A stretch of DNA of 64,000 nucleotides, from the NCBI RefSeq assembly GCF_024347595.1, contig NZ_AP025506.1, forward strand, positions 1,488,001-1,552,000. Reading direction: 5' to 3'. This document shows, piece by piece, positions 25,937 to 35,263 of this stretch. Position 1 is the first letter of the stretch. Every line of letters begins with the position of its first letter. This stretch comes from Vibrio pomeroyi (lineage in GTDB: Bacteria; Pseudomonadota; Gammaproteobacteria; Enterobacterales; Vibrionaceae). Position numbers and translations under genes: made by a program. The notes beneath the pieces were generated by a model. That model saw only the letters and a program-made list of their open reading frames with translations. It had not been told where the DNA came from and did not search any database.

Positions 25937-27715
25937 TTAGTTTATTTTTTGGTATGTAGATACGTTCTTTGACTCGCCAGTTGGTAGCATTTTACGACGA
26001 GTTAAAACACCTTGATCCCAGTCTTTGCCTGCTGGCATGTATGACCATTTAACAAAGTACTCTTTACCTTGAGGGCATTCTGTTCCCATCACGTAGTTAT
26101 TGGAGTCACAGAAGCGAACAGTAGTATTCAGCTCACTAAGCGTCGCTTTTGAAGTACGCCCTGTTTGGTTAAACCACCAATAGTCTAGGTTAGAAAAGTC
26201 AGCATAAGAATAAGGCCCCTCATCATCCAACTCTACTGGCGTGGAACCTGTACACTCTTGGCCAGATACATTGATGTCCTTTTCACCAAATACATACTCA
26301 GAACGTGCTTGTACGCCGTTTTCGCATGTTTCTAAGTGCTCCCACGTACCAACAAAGTCGACGTAGCGGTCAGTATCTTGATCTTCAATCTCGTAAACGA
26401 AACGAATAGATTCGCTAACACCACCCTTGGAGCTATCTGAAGGGGCCGATTTATCTTGCTCCGAACCTAGGTTGAACTTCTTATCTAGAATGGTTAAAAC
26501 CTCGGTCGTTGCATCATATGATTGGGAGTAGATGTTGTATTGCCAGCCCGTTCCATCTTTATACTTGGAGTCATCATATAACTCACTCTCAACCATAGTG
26601 TTTAGTTCCGATTGCGATGTCGCGAGTAGATATGGCATTAGGCTTTCTAGCTCTTCCTCGTCATAGCCGAAATGTTCTTCTGGTTCATTTTTGTTGGGGT
26701 TGTTAAATTTATATAAGAATGGGGTACCAGTTAGATCGAATTGCTCATCTGTTGTAGCTGGTTGGCCGTTACATTCTGTTTGACTGTTCCCGATAACAAC
26801 GAATTTAGTTGAGTCGCCAGTCGCTTCAACGCAGGATAAATATTGTGCGGCCCAACTAGAGCCAAACCCCGAGTCGTTGTTACCTTCAAGGAAAACGATA
26901 GCGTCGCCAGAGAGTTTGTAATCCCAGCGTGCAGAACTACGAACTAAATCAAACGTCTCTTCGTCGATGGTTTTGTCAGCGTGAACATAAAACTGCTTTT
27001 GATTTGTAAGAGGGTCATGATCATTCAACTCATGCAACTGATATTGATTGATACTCACTTCACGAATGATGTTACCGCTACCACGCTGAAACATTGGAAC
27101 AGACGAATCTTCACCGCGGTCATTATATTCCTTTAACGAACTGTTCATGTGAGCAACTGCGTCATCTTCGCTTACAATGTCAGCTTCATTCATCCCCATA
27201 TGATCTTCAAGGAAAGTGATAACCGTGTCTTGGTCGTCTAGGTTGATTTTATGCAATGCACTGATGGTTGCTTCACCGATGTTCGTCGAGAGCGTTTCGG
27301 GTAACACGATATTTGAGTCTTGGTCGCCAACATTGACCGATTGAAGAAGAATAGCGAGGTTTACTGCTCTTTCGTAAGTACCTGTTGCTTCAAATGGGCT
27401 TAAAACATCACGGTTAGATGCAGCACCGACTTTGAGCCCATCTTCACCACCCAAGTAAAAGGTCAGCGTAGTGTTTGATATCGCGCTGTATTGACCACCG
27501 TTATCGGTAAATCCGCTGTTTACGAGTTGATCTGTGTAATAAAGACCATCAACAGCTGCGTCAACAAAGGTGCCTTGTGTTGTCGTAATAGGACTGGTGA
27601 AGTCAATCGGTGCAGAGCTTGTGCTATCGTCATCATCATTACATCCAGTGATGCCAACCAAAATTGCTGCTGACAAAGCGCACATCTTAAGTGAGCCAAT
27701 GTTCATTTTTCTCAT
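25937..27715 (-). CDS. Large hypothetical lipoprotein, 592 aa
   Basis: The N-terminus ends in a lipobox (LVGITGC-N), followed by an acidic linker NDDDDSTSS, so the protein is lipidated and has Asp at +3 after the Asn. The start of the mature part (GTFVDAAVDGLYYTDQLVNSGFTDNGGQYSAISNTTLTFYLGG) resembles an N-terminal beta module found in other marine-vibrio and Shewanella lipoproteins. The rest is rich in Asp/Glu and aromatic residues and has no domain I recognise. Likely outer-membrane, perhaps surface exposed. It is transcribed alone, with a weak inverted repeat at about 25904-25928 downstream. Confidence 0.75.
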   Translation of the reverse strand: MRKMNIGSLKMCALSAAILVGITGCNDDDDSTSSAPIDFTSPITTTQGTFVDAAVDGLYYTDQLVNSGFTDNGGQYSAISNTTLTFYLGGEDGLKVGAASNRDVLSPFEATGTYERAVNLAILLQSVNVGDQDSNIVLPETLSTNIGEATISALHKINLDDQDTVITFLEDHMGMNEADIVSEDDAVAHMNSSLKEYNDRGEDSSVPMFQRGSGNIIREVSINQYQLHELNDHDPLTNQKQFYVHADKTIDEETFDLVRSSARWDYKLSGDAIVFLEGNNDSGFGSSWAAQYLSCVEATGDSTKFVVIGNSQTECNGQPATTDEQFDLTGTPFLYKFNNPNKNEPEEHFGYDEEELESLMPYLLATSQSELNTMVESELYDDSKYKDGTGWQYNIYSQSYDATTEVLTILDKKFNLGSEQDKSAPSDSSKGGVSESIRFVYEIEDQDTDRYVDFVGTWEHLETCENGVQARSEYVFGEKDINVSGQECTGSTPVELDDEGPYSYADFSNLDYWWFNQTGRTSKATLSELNTTVRFCDSNNYVMGTECPQGKEYFVKWSYMPAGKDWDQGVLTRRKMLPTGESKNVSTYQKIN

Positions 27716-27863
27716 TATAATGCCTTGTGATTTTTTGAGGTTACTTCTATAAAACGCGAGGATTATGATGAATTTAAATATGAAAATTGGTTATATGTTA
27801 AATAATTAATGATTCTTCATGGATAAACGAGCATTAAATAATGAAATATAAATTAACTATGCA

Positions 27864-28772
27864 CTAATTATAATTTTTAGCTGTTGCATATATTTGATTT
27901 CTAAGCCACTGATGAGCTGAGTCTACATTTTTACGTGGGTGCCAATACAAAGACATATTTATATCGCTGAGGTTAAAAGGTAGGTCGAATGTTTTTATAG
28001 AAAACTTGTCCTTACAAGTACTTTCCATAAATGACGGTAAAAGAGCGATGCAGTCTGTTTTCTCAACTAAGGAAAGTGTCTCAAAGAAGCTAGATGCTTT
28101 ATAAACTATTTTACGAGCATTGAGCGCTTCGATATCAGAATTCAACATTACATTTTCTCTGTTTATCTCATGAGTGATAGAAACATGATGTTCAGTATAG
28201 AATTGTTGCATGTTGGTATTAAATCCATCGATTCTAGGATGATCGACTCTGCAACAAGCTTTGAGCTTATCACTCATAATGACTTTGTGTTTTAACATCG
28301 TGTTTCCTATCGGGCGTAACCCAATAATCAAGTCGTAGTTACCTAAGCTAAGGTCGTTTTCGTAATCCGAAGAGGTCAAAGGGTGAATAGTGAGAGTAAT
28401 GCCCGGTGCTAGTTGTTGAATCCTAGTAAATAACTCAGGAAGAAGGAAAAAATCTACTGTATGTATACAAGCGATCGAAAATGACCTTTTTGAATTAATT
28501 GGAGAAAACGAGTTATGTGTCGAGGATAAGGTCGCATTAAAATTGTCAATTATTGCTGCCATATCAGAGTAGAGCGTAGACGCATAGCTAGTGGGTTCCA
28601 CACCGGAACGAGTACGATTGAAAAGAGTATCTTCGTATATTTCTCTTAATCTCGATAGTGCCTTACTAACTGCTGGCTGAGTTATTGATAAACGTTTGGC
28701 GGCTTTTGATAAGTTTTTTTCTTCGAATATGGCGACAAAGATTGGAACCAGATTAAGGTCGGTAGTTTTCAT
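27864..28772 (-). CDS. LysR-family transcriptional regulator
   Basis: A 302-aa protein with the LysR winged helix at the N-terminus (MKTTDLNLVPIFVAIFEEKNLSKAAKRLSITQPAVSKALSRLREIYEDTLF) and the PBP-like effector domain beyond residue 90. Codons are more A+T-rich than in its neighbours, and the gene is flanked by A+T-rich non-coding sequence, which hints at later acquisition. It lacks an obvious divergent partner; the next gene to the right starts 600 bp away. The regulated gene cannot be inferred. Confidence 0.9.
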   Translation of the reverse strand: MKTTDLNLVPIFVAIFEEKNLSKAAKRLSITQPAVSKALSRLREIYEDTLFNRTRSGVEPTSYASTLYSDMAAIIDNFNATLSSTHNSFSPINSKRSFSIACIHTVDFFLLPELFTRIQQLAPGITLTIHPLTSSDYENDLSLGNYDLIIGLRPIGNTMLKHKVIMSDKLKACCRVDHPRIDGFNTNMQQFYTEHHVSITHEINRENVMLNSDIEALNARKIVYKASSFFETLSLVEKTDCIALLPSFMESTCKDKFSIKTFDLPFNLSDINMSLYWHPRKNVDSAHQWLRNQIYATAKNYN

Positions 28773-28832
28773 TAGACGTTTTTTAAGGTAGCTTTTATAT
28801 GATTTTTAAAATTGAATATTATTCTACGATAT

Positions 28833-28872
28833 AAAAAACACCAATAAAACAATGTTTTATTGGTGTTTTTTT
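28833..28872 (-). terminator. Perfect terminator hairpin with no assigned gene
   Basis: AAAAAACACCAATAAAAC / GTTTTATTGGTGTTTTTT around a short AAT loop; it would work in either direction. No protein gene ends here: the LysR gene starts at 28772 and is transcribed away from it. Confidence 0.75.
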
Positions 28873-29292
28873 ATGAGTGTAAATTGCTCAGTATTTGCTT
28901 TAATTGTACATTTTCTAGCATTGACTGAATTAATTAAAATGAAAAGTCTCATTTTGATATATTCTATATTGAAATTGTATTTGGTTATGTGTTAGGTGGT
29001 TTTTATTCTACAGGTTTCTTAATGATGTTAATATTAACCTATGTTTAGGTTGGTATTTCAGCGCTACAAAGGTTGATTATGTTTGATTATTAACAATGGG
29101 TCTGGAAATAGTAATTTTATTTTCAGATTCTTTATGTAAATGGTGAGAACTTCCCCTACAGATTTTAATTTAAGATTGGAATATATTGTAAAGTTCAACG
29201 CAACCGAAATTATTAACGAATTTCATTATTCACAATGCTATCACTATTGAGTTGAGTGCCATAAGCTCAGTTGTAAATATCTTAAATGATAT

Positions 29293-29305
29293 GTTATAAC
29301 GTATC
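29293..29305. promoter_or_regulatory. Weak Zur-type box before DUF1826
   Basis: GTTATAACGTATC, within GATATGTTATAACGTATC, a near-perfect dyad. It has three mismatches to GTTATANTATAAC and lies 75 bp before the DUF1826 start codon. Confidence 0.5.
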
Positions 29306-29380
29306 ACAATCATTCTTACTATAGATCATGATAGTAGCAGCAAGAGTGAGGCGATAAGCATGTATCAAGGAGAAGACGTA

Positions 29381-30097
29381 ATGAATGCCGTGTTAACGAA
29401 GCCTTTGGCAACCAATAATAATCAGCCACTTAATATTAGTTCGGCTGTGAGTATCAAAGATCAGGTGAGTCACACGCCATGCGTTAGTGCTTCGGAGCAG
29501 CCCACGGTATTAGCCGATATCTATCAAAGTGATATCAACATCGCGATTTGGCAGCGTAAGTTTGATGCTGATTTAATCGGCGACATTGGCGAGTTTATCG
29601 CGTTGAATCCAAACTTTAGTAAGTCTGTTAGCGTGTCACCCGACAATGCCTACGAGAAATTAGATTTCTCGACAGACGGAACGGCTTCTAAAGCGCTATT
29701 AGAAAATATCGCGCAGCTGGTGGATATGTTCTGTTGTTTGTTTGAACTTGAGGAAGTAGGGCTGCGTTTAGCGGTTTTAAACAAGGCAATGTGTCCTCGT
29801 TTTCATTTTGATCAAGTCCCTTGTCGCTTAGTGACTACTTATCACGGTGTCGCGACTCAATGGCTACAGAATGATTCGGTCGATCGCTCGAAGTTAGGTC
29901 GTGGAAGCAACGGACAACCAGATTCTGCATCAGGCTTGTACGCATGTGAATCTGATATTCAACAAATGGCGAGTTGTGACGTAGCGTTATTGAAAGGTGA
30001 GCGTTGGAGTGGCAATGAAAATGCGGGTCTTGTTCACCGTTCGCCAGTGACCTCATCTGAAGAAACACGACTGTTGCTGACACTAGATTTCGGTTAG
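29381..30097 (+). CDS. DUF1826 zinc-linked protein
   Basis: Starts at the ATG at 29381, with AAGGAGAAG 7-15 bp upstream; an ATG 20 bp earlier lacks a ribosome site. The 238-aa product has the DUF1826 body: VLADIYQSDINIAIWQRK, AMCPRFHFDQVPCRLVTTYHGVATQWL and HRSPVTSSEETRLLLTLDFG. The conserved FHFDQVPCR and THGTAT-like parts resemble cupin/2-oxoglutarate-type metal sites. DUF1826 genes often lie near COG0523 genes and are in the Zur regulon. Here a Zur-like box is in its promoter. Confidence 0.88.
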   Translation: MNAVLTKPLATNNNQPLNISSAVSIKDQVSHTPCVSASEQPTVLADIYQSDINIAIWQRKFDADLIGDIGEFIALNPNFSKSVSVSPDNAYEKLDFSTDGTASKALLENIAQLVDMFCCLFELEEVGLRLAVLNKAMCPRFHFDQVPCRLVTTYHGVATQWLQNDSVDRSKLGRGSNGQPDSASGLYACESDIQQMASCDVALLKGERWSGNENAGLVHRSPVTSSEETRLLLTLDFG

Positions 30098-30107
30098 TAA
30101 GCTGTTT

Positions 30108-30142
30108 ATGAGATGAGATGAGATGAGATGAGATGAGATGAG
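30108..30142. repeat. ATGAG microsatellite, seven copies
   Basis: Seven exact tandem copies of ATGAG, 11 bp after the DUF1826 stop codon and before the convergent VOC gene ends. Unit counts in such repeats often vary between strains. Confidence 0.9.
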
Positions 30143-30174
30143 CAAGCGACTAAATGCAGCTTGCTCATATTCGT

Positions 30175-30534
30175 TTAAGCGAAGACGCGGATACGGTGTC
30201 CGTCTGGATCAACAGCAAGGAAGTTGATGCCGTAAACCGATTCTTCTGGCTCTTGTTCAAACTGAATGCCTTTCTTTTTCCATGCTTTATAAAGGCTTTC
30301 TAGTGTCTCTTTGTCTGCGATAGGCATAGATAGCTCAGTACCACCACCCTTGATGCTGCTTGCTGGGGTCAGAACATCCGCTTGCTTAAGTGTGATTTTA
30401 ACGTTGTCTGCAAAGTCTAAGGCAGCGAAGGTTGGTGATAGAAGCTTTGGCTCGCAATCAAATGCCCTAGCGTAAAAGTCCATGCTGCGATGAATGTCTG
30501 CGACATAAAGAACAAAAGAATCAATGGTAAACAT
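30175..30534 (-). CDS. VOC-family (glyoxalase/bleomycin-resistance-like) protein
   Basis: Starts at the ATG at 30534 with AGGAG 8 bp upstream. The 119-aa product has the vicinal-oxygen-chelate paired beta-alpha-beta-beta-beta pattern: MFTIDSFVLYVADIHRSMDFYARAFDCEPK, AALDFADNVKITL, GTELSMPIADKE and NFLAVDPDGHRIRVF. The His/Glu metal ligands of glyoxalase I are only partly conserved. It sits directly downstream of the YafY-type regulator on the same strand, so the two may form a unit. Confidence 0.85.
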   Translation of the reverse strand: MFTIDSFVLYVADIHRSMDFYARAFDCEPKLLSPTFAALDFADNVKITLKQADVLTPASSIKGGGTELSMPIADKETLESLYKAWKKKGIQFEQEPEESVYGINFLAVDPDGHRIRVFA

Positions 30535-30667
30535 AGTAGCTCCTAGGGTGGTCAATTTGATTTGCGATGTTGTTTCTCAATAACTCCGTTGCGATTTAAG
30601 TTAACTCGAATTGTATCGAGTTCGCTTGGGATGAGAGAAATATAGCGCGAGTCAGTGACAGTTTTTG

Positions 30668-31369
30668 TCAGTAGCGTATCACTTTATCTGCAATGCCTTC
30701 CATGCACTGCCAATCTCTGATTAGTTCATGACGCGGACGCTGGTATTTTTCTTCAAGCATTTTCCACTCGGCAATTCTATCGAGTCTGAAATTACGATAC
30801 GCACTTCGTGTTTCACACCAAGTGACTAACACATAGTGTTGTTCGAATAAACCAATCAACATCGGCCAAACGATTCTTTCGCTAACTTGATCTTTTGCGT
30901 CTGTGTAATGGATTTCGGCTTTGTTCTGTTGCTTAATTGCCAACTTGATGTCTGAAAGCTCAATGGCTAACTCTGCGACTTCAATGATAGAAGCAACACG
31001 AATAATGTCTTCACTGCGTTTGGCCTGATGATCAGCAGGTAACACGGACGAAATCTTGGCAATCGCATTTCTAGCCGATTCACTGAACTCCCCATTGGCT
31101 TGCTTAGCGACCCATTCAGCACCGAGCCTTAACGCTTCCAACTCTTCCATTGAAAACATCATTGGCGGTAGCGTGAAGGTCGGTTTCAATTGATAGCCAA
31201 CTCCAGCTTCACCACCAATATCAGCGCCTTGTGCTTGAAGTGTCACGATGTCTCGATAAATGGTGCGAGTACTCACGTTTAGCTCTTTAGCGAGATGATC
31301 GGCAGACACGGGGTATTTATGACAGCGCAATAATTGGAGCAGATCGAAGAGACGTTGACTTCGGGACAT
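30668..31369 (-). CDS. YafY-family transcriptional regulator (HTH plus WYL)
   Basis: A 233-aa protein with an N-terminal DeoR-like HTH_11 (RLFDLLQLLRCHKYPVSADHLAKELNVSTRTIYRDIVTLQAQG) and a C-terminal WYL-like domain that ends with NFRLDRIAEWKML. WYL regulators often bind oligonucleotides or small ligands. It probably regulates the VOC gene 134 bp downstream, and itself. Confidence 0.85.
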   Translation of the reverse strand: MSRSQRLFDLLQLLRCHKYPVSADHLAKELNVSTRTIYRDIVTLQAQGADIGGEAGVGYQLKPTFTLPPMMFSMEELEALRLGAEWVAKQANGEFSESARNAIAKISSVLPADHQAKRSEDIIRVASIIEVAELAIELSDIKLAIKQQNKAEIHYTDAKDQVSERIVWPMLIGLFEQHYVLVTWCETRSAYRNFRLDRIAEWKMLEEKYQRPRHELIRDWQCMEGIADKVIRY

Positions 31370-31673
31370 AGGAAAACTCTGTGTACTTAACAGCTTACAA
31401 GATTAATGCATTGAGAATGTGAACGCTAATTACATCGAGATAAATGAAGCAAAAGGCTCGGCATTTTAGGCGTAGCTTTGACGGCGCAACTTAACGTATA
31501 TCATTCTTTCGATTGTGAATTGATCTGGATCTGTTATTGGTTCACATATAACGATAATACAATGAGTTAGTCCGTTTTATTATTTATTTTAATGTGTAAA
31601 ATATATTCGATTGCTACCCGATGGGAACGGTTCTGTTACCCACGGTTATTTATATAAAAATTATAGGTTTCCT
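31370..31673. other. Intergenic region before the chemoreceptor gene
   Basis: A 304-bp gene-free stretch. It includes an A+T-rich promoter zone upstream of the methyl-accepting protein and a possible weak hairpin around 31622-31640. Nothing more can be said. Confidence 0.35.
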
Positions 31674-33560
31674 ATGTTAAAGAAACTCTCACTTAAAAAT
31701 AAGCTGGCGATCTCTGCCAGTATGGCCATCATCCTGGGGGGGATTTTGGTCGAGGCACTTTCATTTCGTGCATCGTTGCAACGATTGGATACTGAAGTTG
31801 AACAGCGCCTAGAAGGGGCATCGGCTTCTTACAACCAATACGTATCAGATTGGATCTTATCCAAAGAGCGTGCGCTCACTTCTCTGTCGAAAGAGTCTAA
31901 ACAAGAAAGTTTGGTGACTCACCTGAAACAGGTTCGTGATTCTGCCTCTTTTGATAATGTCTTCTTGGCATTTCCTGATGGTTCACAAAAGAACGCTAAC
32001 GGTGTTGTGTTGCCGCCGGGTAATGATGACCCACGTTTATGGGGTTGGTACACCAATGCGGTAGCAAACCCAAGTAAAGTCTTCATGGACAACCCAACGG
32101 TTGCGGCGGCAACGGGCGCGAACGTTGTGTCGCTGGGTACCGCAATGCAATTGCATGGTCAGCAGGTTGTACTGGGTGCTGATGTAGAAATTACCGACAT
32201 CCTTAACAGCCTTGAGCAAGTGATTCTTCCGGGTGAAGGTTACATGTTCATCGCGACCAATAAAGGCACGGTTTACACGCACGCTGACACTAAGCTGTTG
32301 AACAAGAATATCAGCTCACTTGGGCTTGATTTTGCAGATGTACAAAAGGCGTTGGTGAGCGGTAAAGATACCTCGATCGACTTAAACGGCAGCGACTATG
32401 TTCTTTACGCACGTGCGATTGATGGAACCAATCTGATCACCATCAGCGTGGTTAACCATGACTCTTTGGTCGCACCGCTATTTGATGCTGTGATTGGCCA
32501 AGTGTTGGTGACATTGCTGGTTGTCATCGTATGTACTGTGTTGTTCAACCTACTGTGTACGATTCTATTCCGTCCGCTTAATCATGTATCTCAAGCATTG
32601 GCTCAAATCGCGAATGGTAGTGGTGATTTAACTCAACGTATTCATGTTGATAACCAGGATGAAGTGGGGGAGCTTGCTCAGAACTTCAATACCTTTGTTG
32701 GTAGTTTACAGCAGTTGATTGGTCATATCCGTGGACAATCGGAGCAGCTAAACAGCCAGTCGGAGCAAAGTGCCCAGCGTGCAAATCGTTCTGTTGTTGA
32801 ACTTAACCACCAGCAACAAGAAATCACCATGGTAGCGACAGCGGTGACGGAAATGGCTTGTGCAACTCAAGAGATTGCATCGCATGCTGAGCAAACCGCA
32901 AAAGCTGCACAAGACTCAGCGGCAAGCACCAACAGTGGTCATGCTCTGGTAGTCGACACTAAAGGCTCAATTAATAACTTGGCCAATGAAGTGAACGAAG
33001 CGGGCAATGTGATTAGCGAACTTAACAAGCACGCTCAAGAGATTTCGACAGTATTAGCGACAATCCAAGGTATTGCAGAGCAAACTAACTTACTTGCGTT
33101 GAATGCGGCGATTGAAGCAGCTCGTGCGGGCGAGCAAGGCCGTGGTTTTGCGGTAGTCGCTGATGAAGTTCGTGTGCTTTCTCAACGTACTCACTCTTCG
33201 ACGGAAGAGATCAAATCGACGATCGATATCCTGCAGCGCACAACGACCCAAGCCGTTGAGCTGATGGAAAGCAGTTCTAAACTGGCAATACATTCAGTAG
33301 AAGATGCCGACAGAGCTTCACATGCGCTTGAAGAGATCAATACGGCAGTTGCTTTGATTAGCGATATGGCGACTCAAATCGCGACGGCTGCTGAAGAGCA
33401 AACACATGTGACGGGTGAAATTACCCAGAACGTGACGACCATTAAAGATGTTACCGACCACCTAGTTGTGGGCGCACAGGACAGCTTAACTGAGTCGAAC
33501 GAACTTAAGAGCCAAGCCGCTGGTTTAAGTGACAAAGTGGCGACTTTTAAGCTTGCTTAA
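31674..33560 (+). CDS. Methyl-accepting chemotaxis protein
   Basis: A 628-aa chemoreceptor; the ATG at 31674 is favoured because it places a basic start ([12 protein letters not shown]) directly before TM1 (about residues 11-30). The periplasmic ligand domain looks like a dCache module (about 35-270), then TM2 (about 275-300) and a HAMP domain ([33 protein letters not shown]). The hairpin tip of the signalling domain is intact ([32 protein letters not shown]). It would modulate flagellar rotation through CheA; the ligand is unknown. A terminator follows the gene. Confidence 0.93.
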   Translation: MLKKLSLKNKLAISASMAIILGGILVEALSFRASLQRLDTEVEQRLEGASASYNQYVSDWILSKERALTSLSKESKQESLVTHLKQVRDSASFDNVFLAFPDGSQKNANGVVLPPGNDDPRLWGWYTNAVANPSKVFMDNPTVAAATGANVVSLGTAMQLHGQQVVLGADVEITDILNSLEQVILPGEGYMFIATNKGTVYTHADTKLLNKNISSLGLDFADVQKALVSGKDTSIDLNGSDYVLYARAIDGTNLITISVVNHDSLVAPLFDAVIGQVLVTLLVVIVCTVLFNLLCTILFRPLNHVSQALAQIANGSGDLTQRIHVDNQDEVGELAQNFNTFVGSLQQLIGHIRGQSEQLNSQSEQSAQRANRSVVELNHQQQEITMVATAVTEMACATQEIASHAEQTAKAAQDSAASTNSGHALVVDTKGSINNLANEVNEAGNVISELNKHAQEISTVLATIQGIAEQTNLLALNAAIEAARAGEQGRGFAVVADEVRVLSQRTHSSTEEIKSTIDILQRTTTQAVELMESSSKLAIHSVEDADRASHALEEINTAVALISDMATQIATAAEEQTHVTGEITQNVTTIKDVTDHLVVGAQDSLTESNELKSQAAGLSDKVATFKLA

Positions 33561-33611
33561 CGGTCTTGTTCTCTGATGCCTGATCAGCGAATGAACATTA
33601 AGCAATAAGCC

Positions 33612-33641
33612 AAAGCGACGTAGATTACGTCGCTTTTTTTG
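33612..33641 (+). terminator. Rho-independent terminator after the chemoreceptor gene
   Basis: AAAGCGACGTA / TACGTCGCTTT with a GAT loop and seven Ts. It may also stop the convergent ACT-domain gene. Confidence 0.88.
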
Positions 33642-33659
33642 TATCTGGTGAACGCTTTG

Positions 33660-34061
33660 TTAGCTCGCTTCTGAAAACTCTCTAAGGGCGCTCATTGCTT
33701 CGTCTGCTTTGTCTTTCTGAACGAAGATATGGTCATGGTAATAGCCAGCAATTACGTTGGCGCTAATGCCGTATGAACCTAGCTTTGTGGCGAAAGCAGC
33801 CGTTAACCCAACCGCTTCAAGGCTTGAGTGTACCGACAAAGTAATCAAGCTAAACACACCATCGAAATTGAGTTGAGCGTGGCGTGCTGCATCCTCAGCG
33901 AGTACTAAGGTTAAGCCTTCTTTTTCTCGAAAGGTCGCGATTGGGTCGAGTTGAATATAGTCTGCCAACGCTCCGTCGACAGTACAAAAAACATAGTTAC
34001 CTTCAATGAGTTCTGGTGACATGGACTTTAACAAAATGTCTAAATCGGTAATGGCAGCCAT
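33660..34061 (-). CDS. ACT-domain protein
   Basis: A 133-aa protein resembling the small ACT-fold proteins (ALADYIQLDPIATFREKEGLTLVLAEDAARHAQL, then FSLITLSVHSSLEAVGLTAAFATKLGSYGISANVIAGYYHDHIFV). ACT pairs bind amino acids and often act as allosteric sensors. The function of this stand-alone type is unknown. Convergent with the chemoreceptor gene. Confidence 0.75.
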   Translation of the reverse strand: MAAITDLDILLKSMSPELIEGNYVFCTVDGALADYIQLDPIATFREKEGLTLVLAEDAARHAQLNFDGVFSLITLSVHSSLEAVGLTAAFATKLGSYGISANVIAGYYHDHIFVQKDKADEAMSALREFSEAS

Positions 34062-34193
34062 AAATATTTCCCTAATAGTATTAACGCACTCGTTGATGCG
34101 GACTGGATAATCTAACCACGATAGAGTCGGGTGGAAGATAAGTAAAATGAATAATCCTTATTCCGCATCAGCTTTGTTAATGACAAGGATTAC

Positions 34194-35087
34194 CTACCAA
34201 CTTGTTGACTGTTCCATCTCGTTAGATAGGTGATCGATAAAGACTCTTAACAGCGGTGTGACTTGTTTACGCGTTCCATAAACCGCGTGCACACCTAGCG
34301 TTTTCGGTTTCCATTCGGAGAGCAGAGGCACCAATAGCCCATTTTCAATTAAGCCTTCTACCGAAGGAAACGGCAGTAAGCAGATACCGTTGCCTTTGAG
34401 TGTGGCAGAAAGCAGAGCCTCAGACGTATTCGCACTGATGTTCCCTTTAATCGGCACTGATTCCAATCCATTCGGGCCATTGAACGTCCATGCGGTTTTA
34501 CCAAAGTAACTGAATGACAAACAGTTGTGGTGCGCTAGATCTTGCGCGTCTTTGGGTGTGCCTTTCTCTTTTAAATATTGAGGCGACGCACAAATCACTG
34601 AACGACATTCACCAAGCTGCTTCGCGACAATATTGGGCGTTAGCTCGTTGGTTATGCGAATAGCCAAATCGATGCGTGATTCAACAAGGTTGACTGTTTG
34701 ATCGGTAGAGACGATATCAATCGAAACCTCGGGCCATTTGTCGATGAAGCGGCTGATCACGTCCATTAAGAAACTGTCGATAATGGAATAACTCGCGGTA
34801 ATACGAAGTTGGCCCTTCAAGTGTTCTCGGCTTTGGTTTCTGATACCTGCTAACGATGCTTCAAGGGCAAGCAGCTCTCTCGCGACTTCAAGCGTCTCTT
34901 TCCCCGCACTGGTTAAGCTCAAGCTTCGAGTGGTTCTGTGAAGCAGGCGAGTGTCCATCCAATTTTCGAGTTCACCCAAATAGCGTGTGACTTTGGTTCG
35001 AGAAAGCTCAAGGTGTTCGGCTGCTGCACTCAAACTGCCACGCTCAACGATGGTGACAAAGACATTCATTGCCTCGAGTTTATCCAT
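34194..35087 (-). CDS. LysR-family regulator, divergent from the metallo-hydrolase-like gene
   Basis: A 297-aa protein with the LysR helix-turn-helix (MNVFVTIVERGSLSAAAEHLELSRTKVTRYLGELE) and a substrate-binding-like effector domain. It belongs to the CrgA/AaeR-like group by the motif TRTRSLSLT. The divergent MBL-fold gene starts 177 bp away, so it probably regulates that gene. Confidence 0.9.
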   Translation of the reverse strand: MDKLEAMNVFVTIVERGSLSAAAEHLELSRTKVTRYLGELENWMDTRLLHRTTRSLSLTSAGKETLEVARELLALEASLAGIRNQSREHLKGQLRITASYSIIDSFLMDVISRFIDKWPEVSIDIVSTDQTVNLVESRIDLAIRITNELTPNIVAKQLGECRSVICASPQYLKEKGTPKDAQDLAHHNCLSFSYFGKTAWTFNGPNGLESVPIKGNISANTSEALLSATLKGNGICLLPFPSVEGLIENGLLVPLLSEWKPKTLGVHAVYGTRKQVTPLLRVFIDHLSNEMEQSTSW

Positions 35088-35263
35088 TGTTCTTATTACC
35101 CAAATGATTTTTGAATCTAATCGCTACGAAAAATGAGTATATGTCCGAAAACCGCAACAGTGAAAGTCAATTTGATGTCTATTTTATCCAAATCCAATCA
35201 AATAAGATATTTGCACACTCAATGAGTTGGCAGGCGTTCAGCTCCGAATAATGGAATAAAACT

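Larger units (their letters stand above)
28773..29380. other. Large A+T-rich intergenic region
   Basis: About 610 bp without a gene. It contains a perfect hairpin with T-runs at 28833-28872, then A+T-rich sequence, and the DUF1826 promoter with a Zur-like box at 29293. An uncharacterised small RNA ending at the hairpin is possible. Confidence 0.4.

Noticed and set aside
31609..31660. GGGAACGGTTC ... GTTACCC as a possible riboswitch or terminator upstream of the chemoreceptor
   Set aside because: The stem is short and imperfect with no T-run, and no known riboswitch core can be seen.
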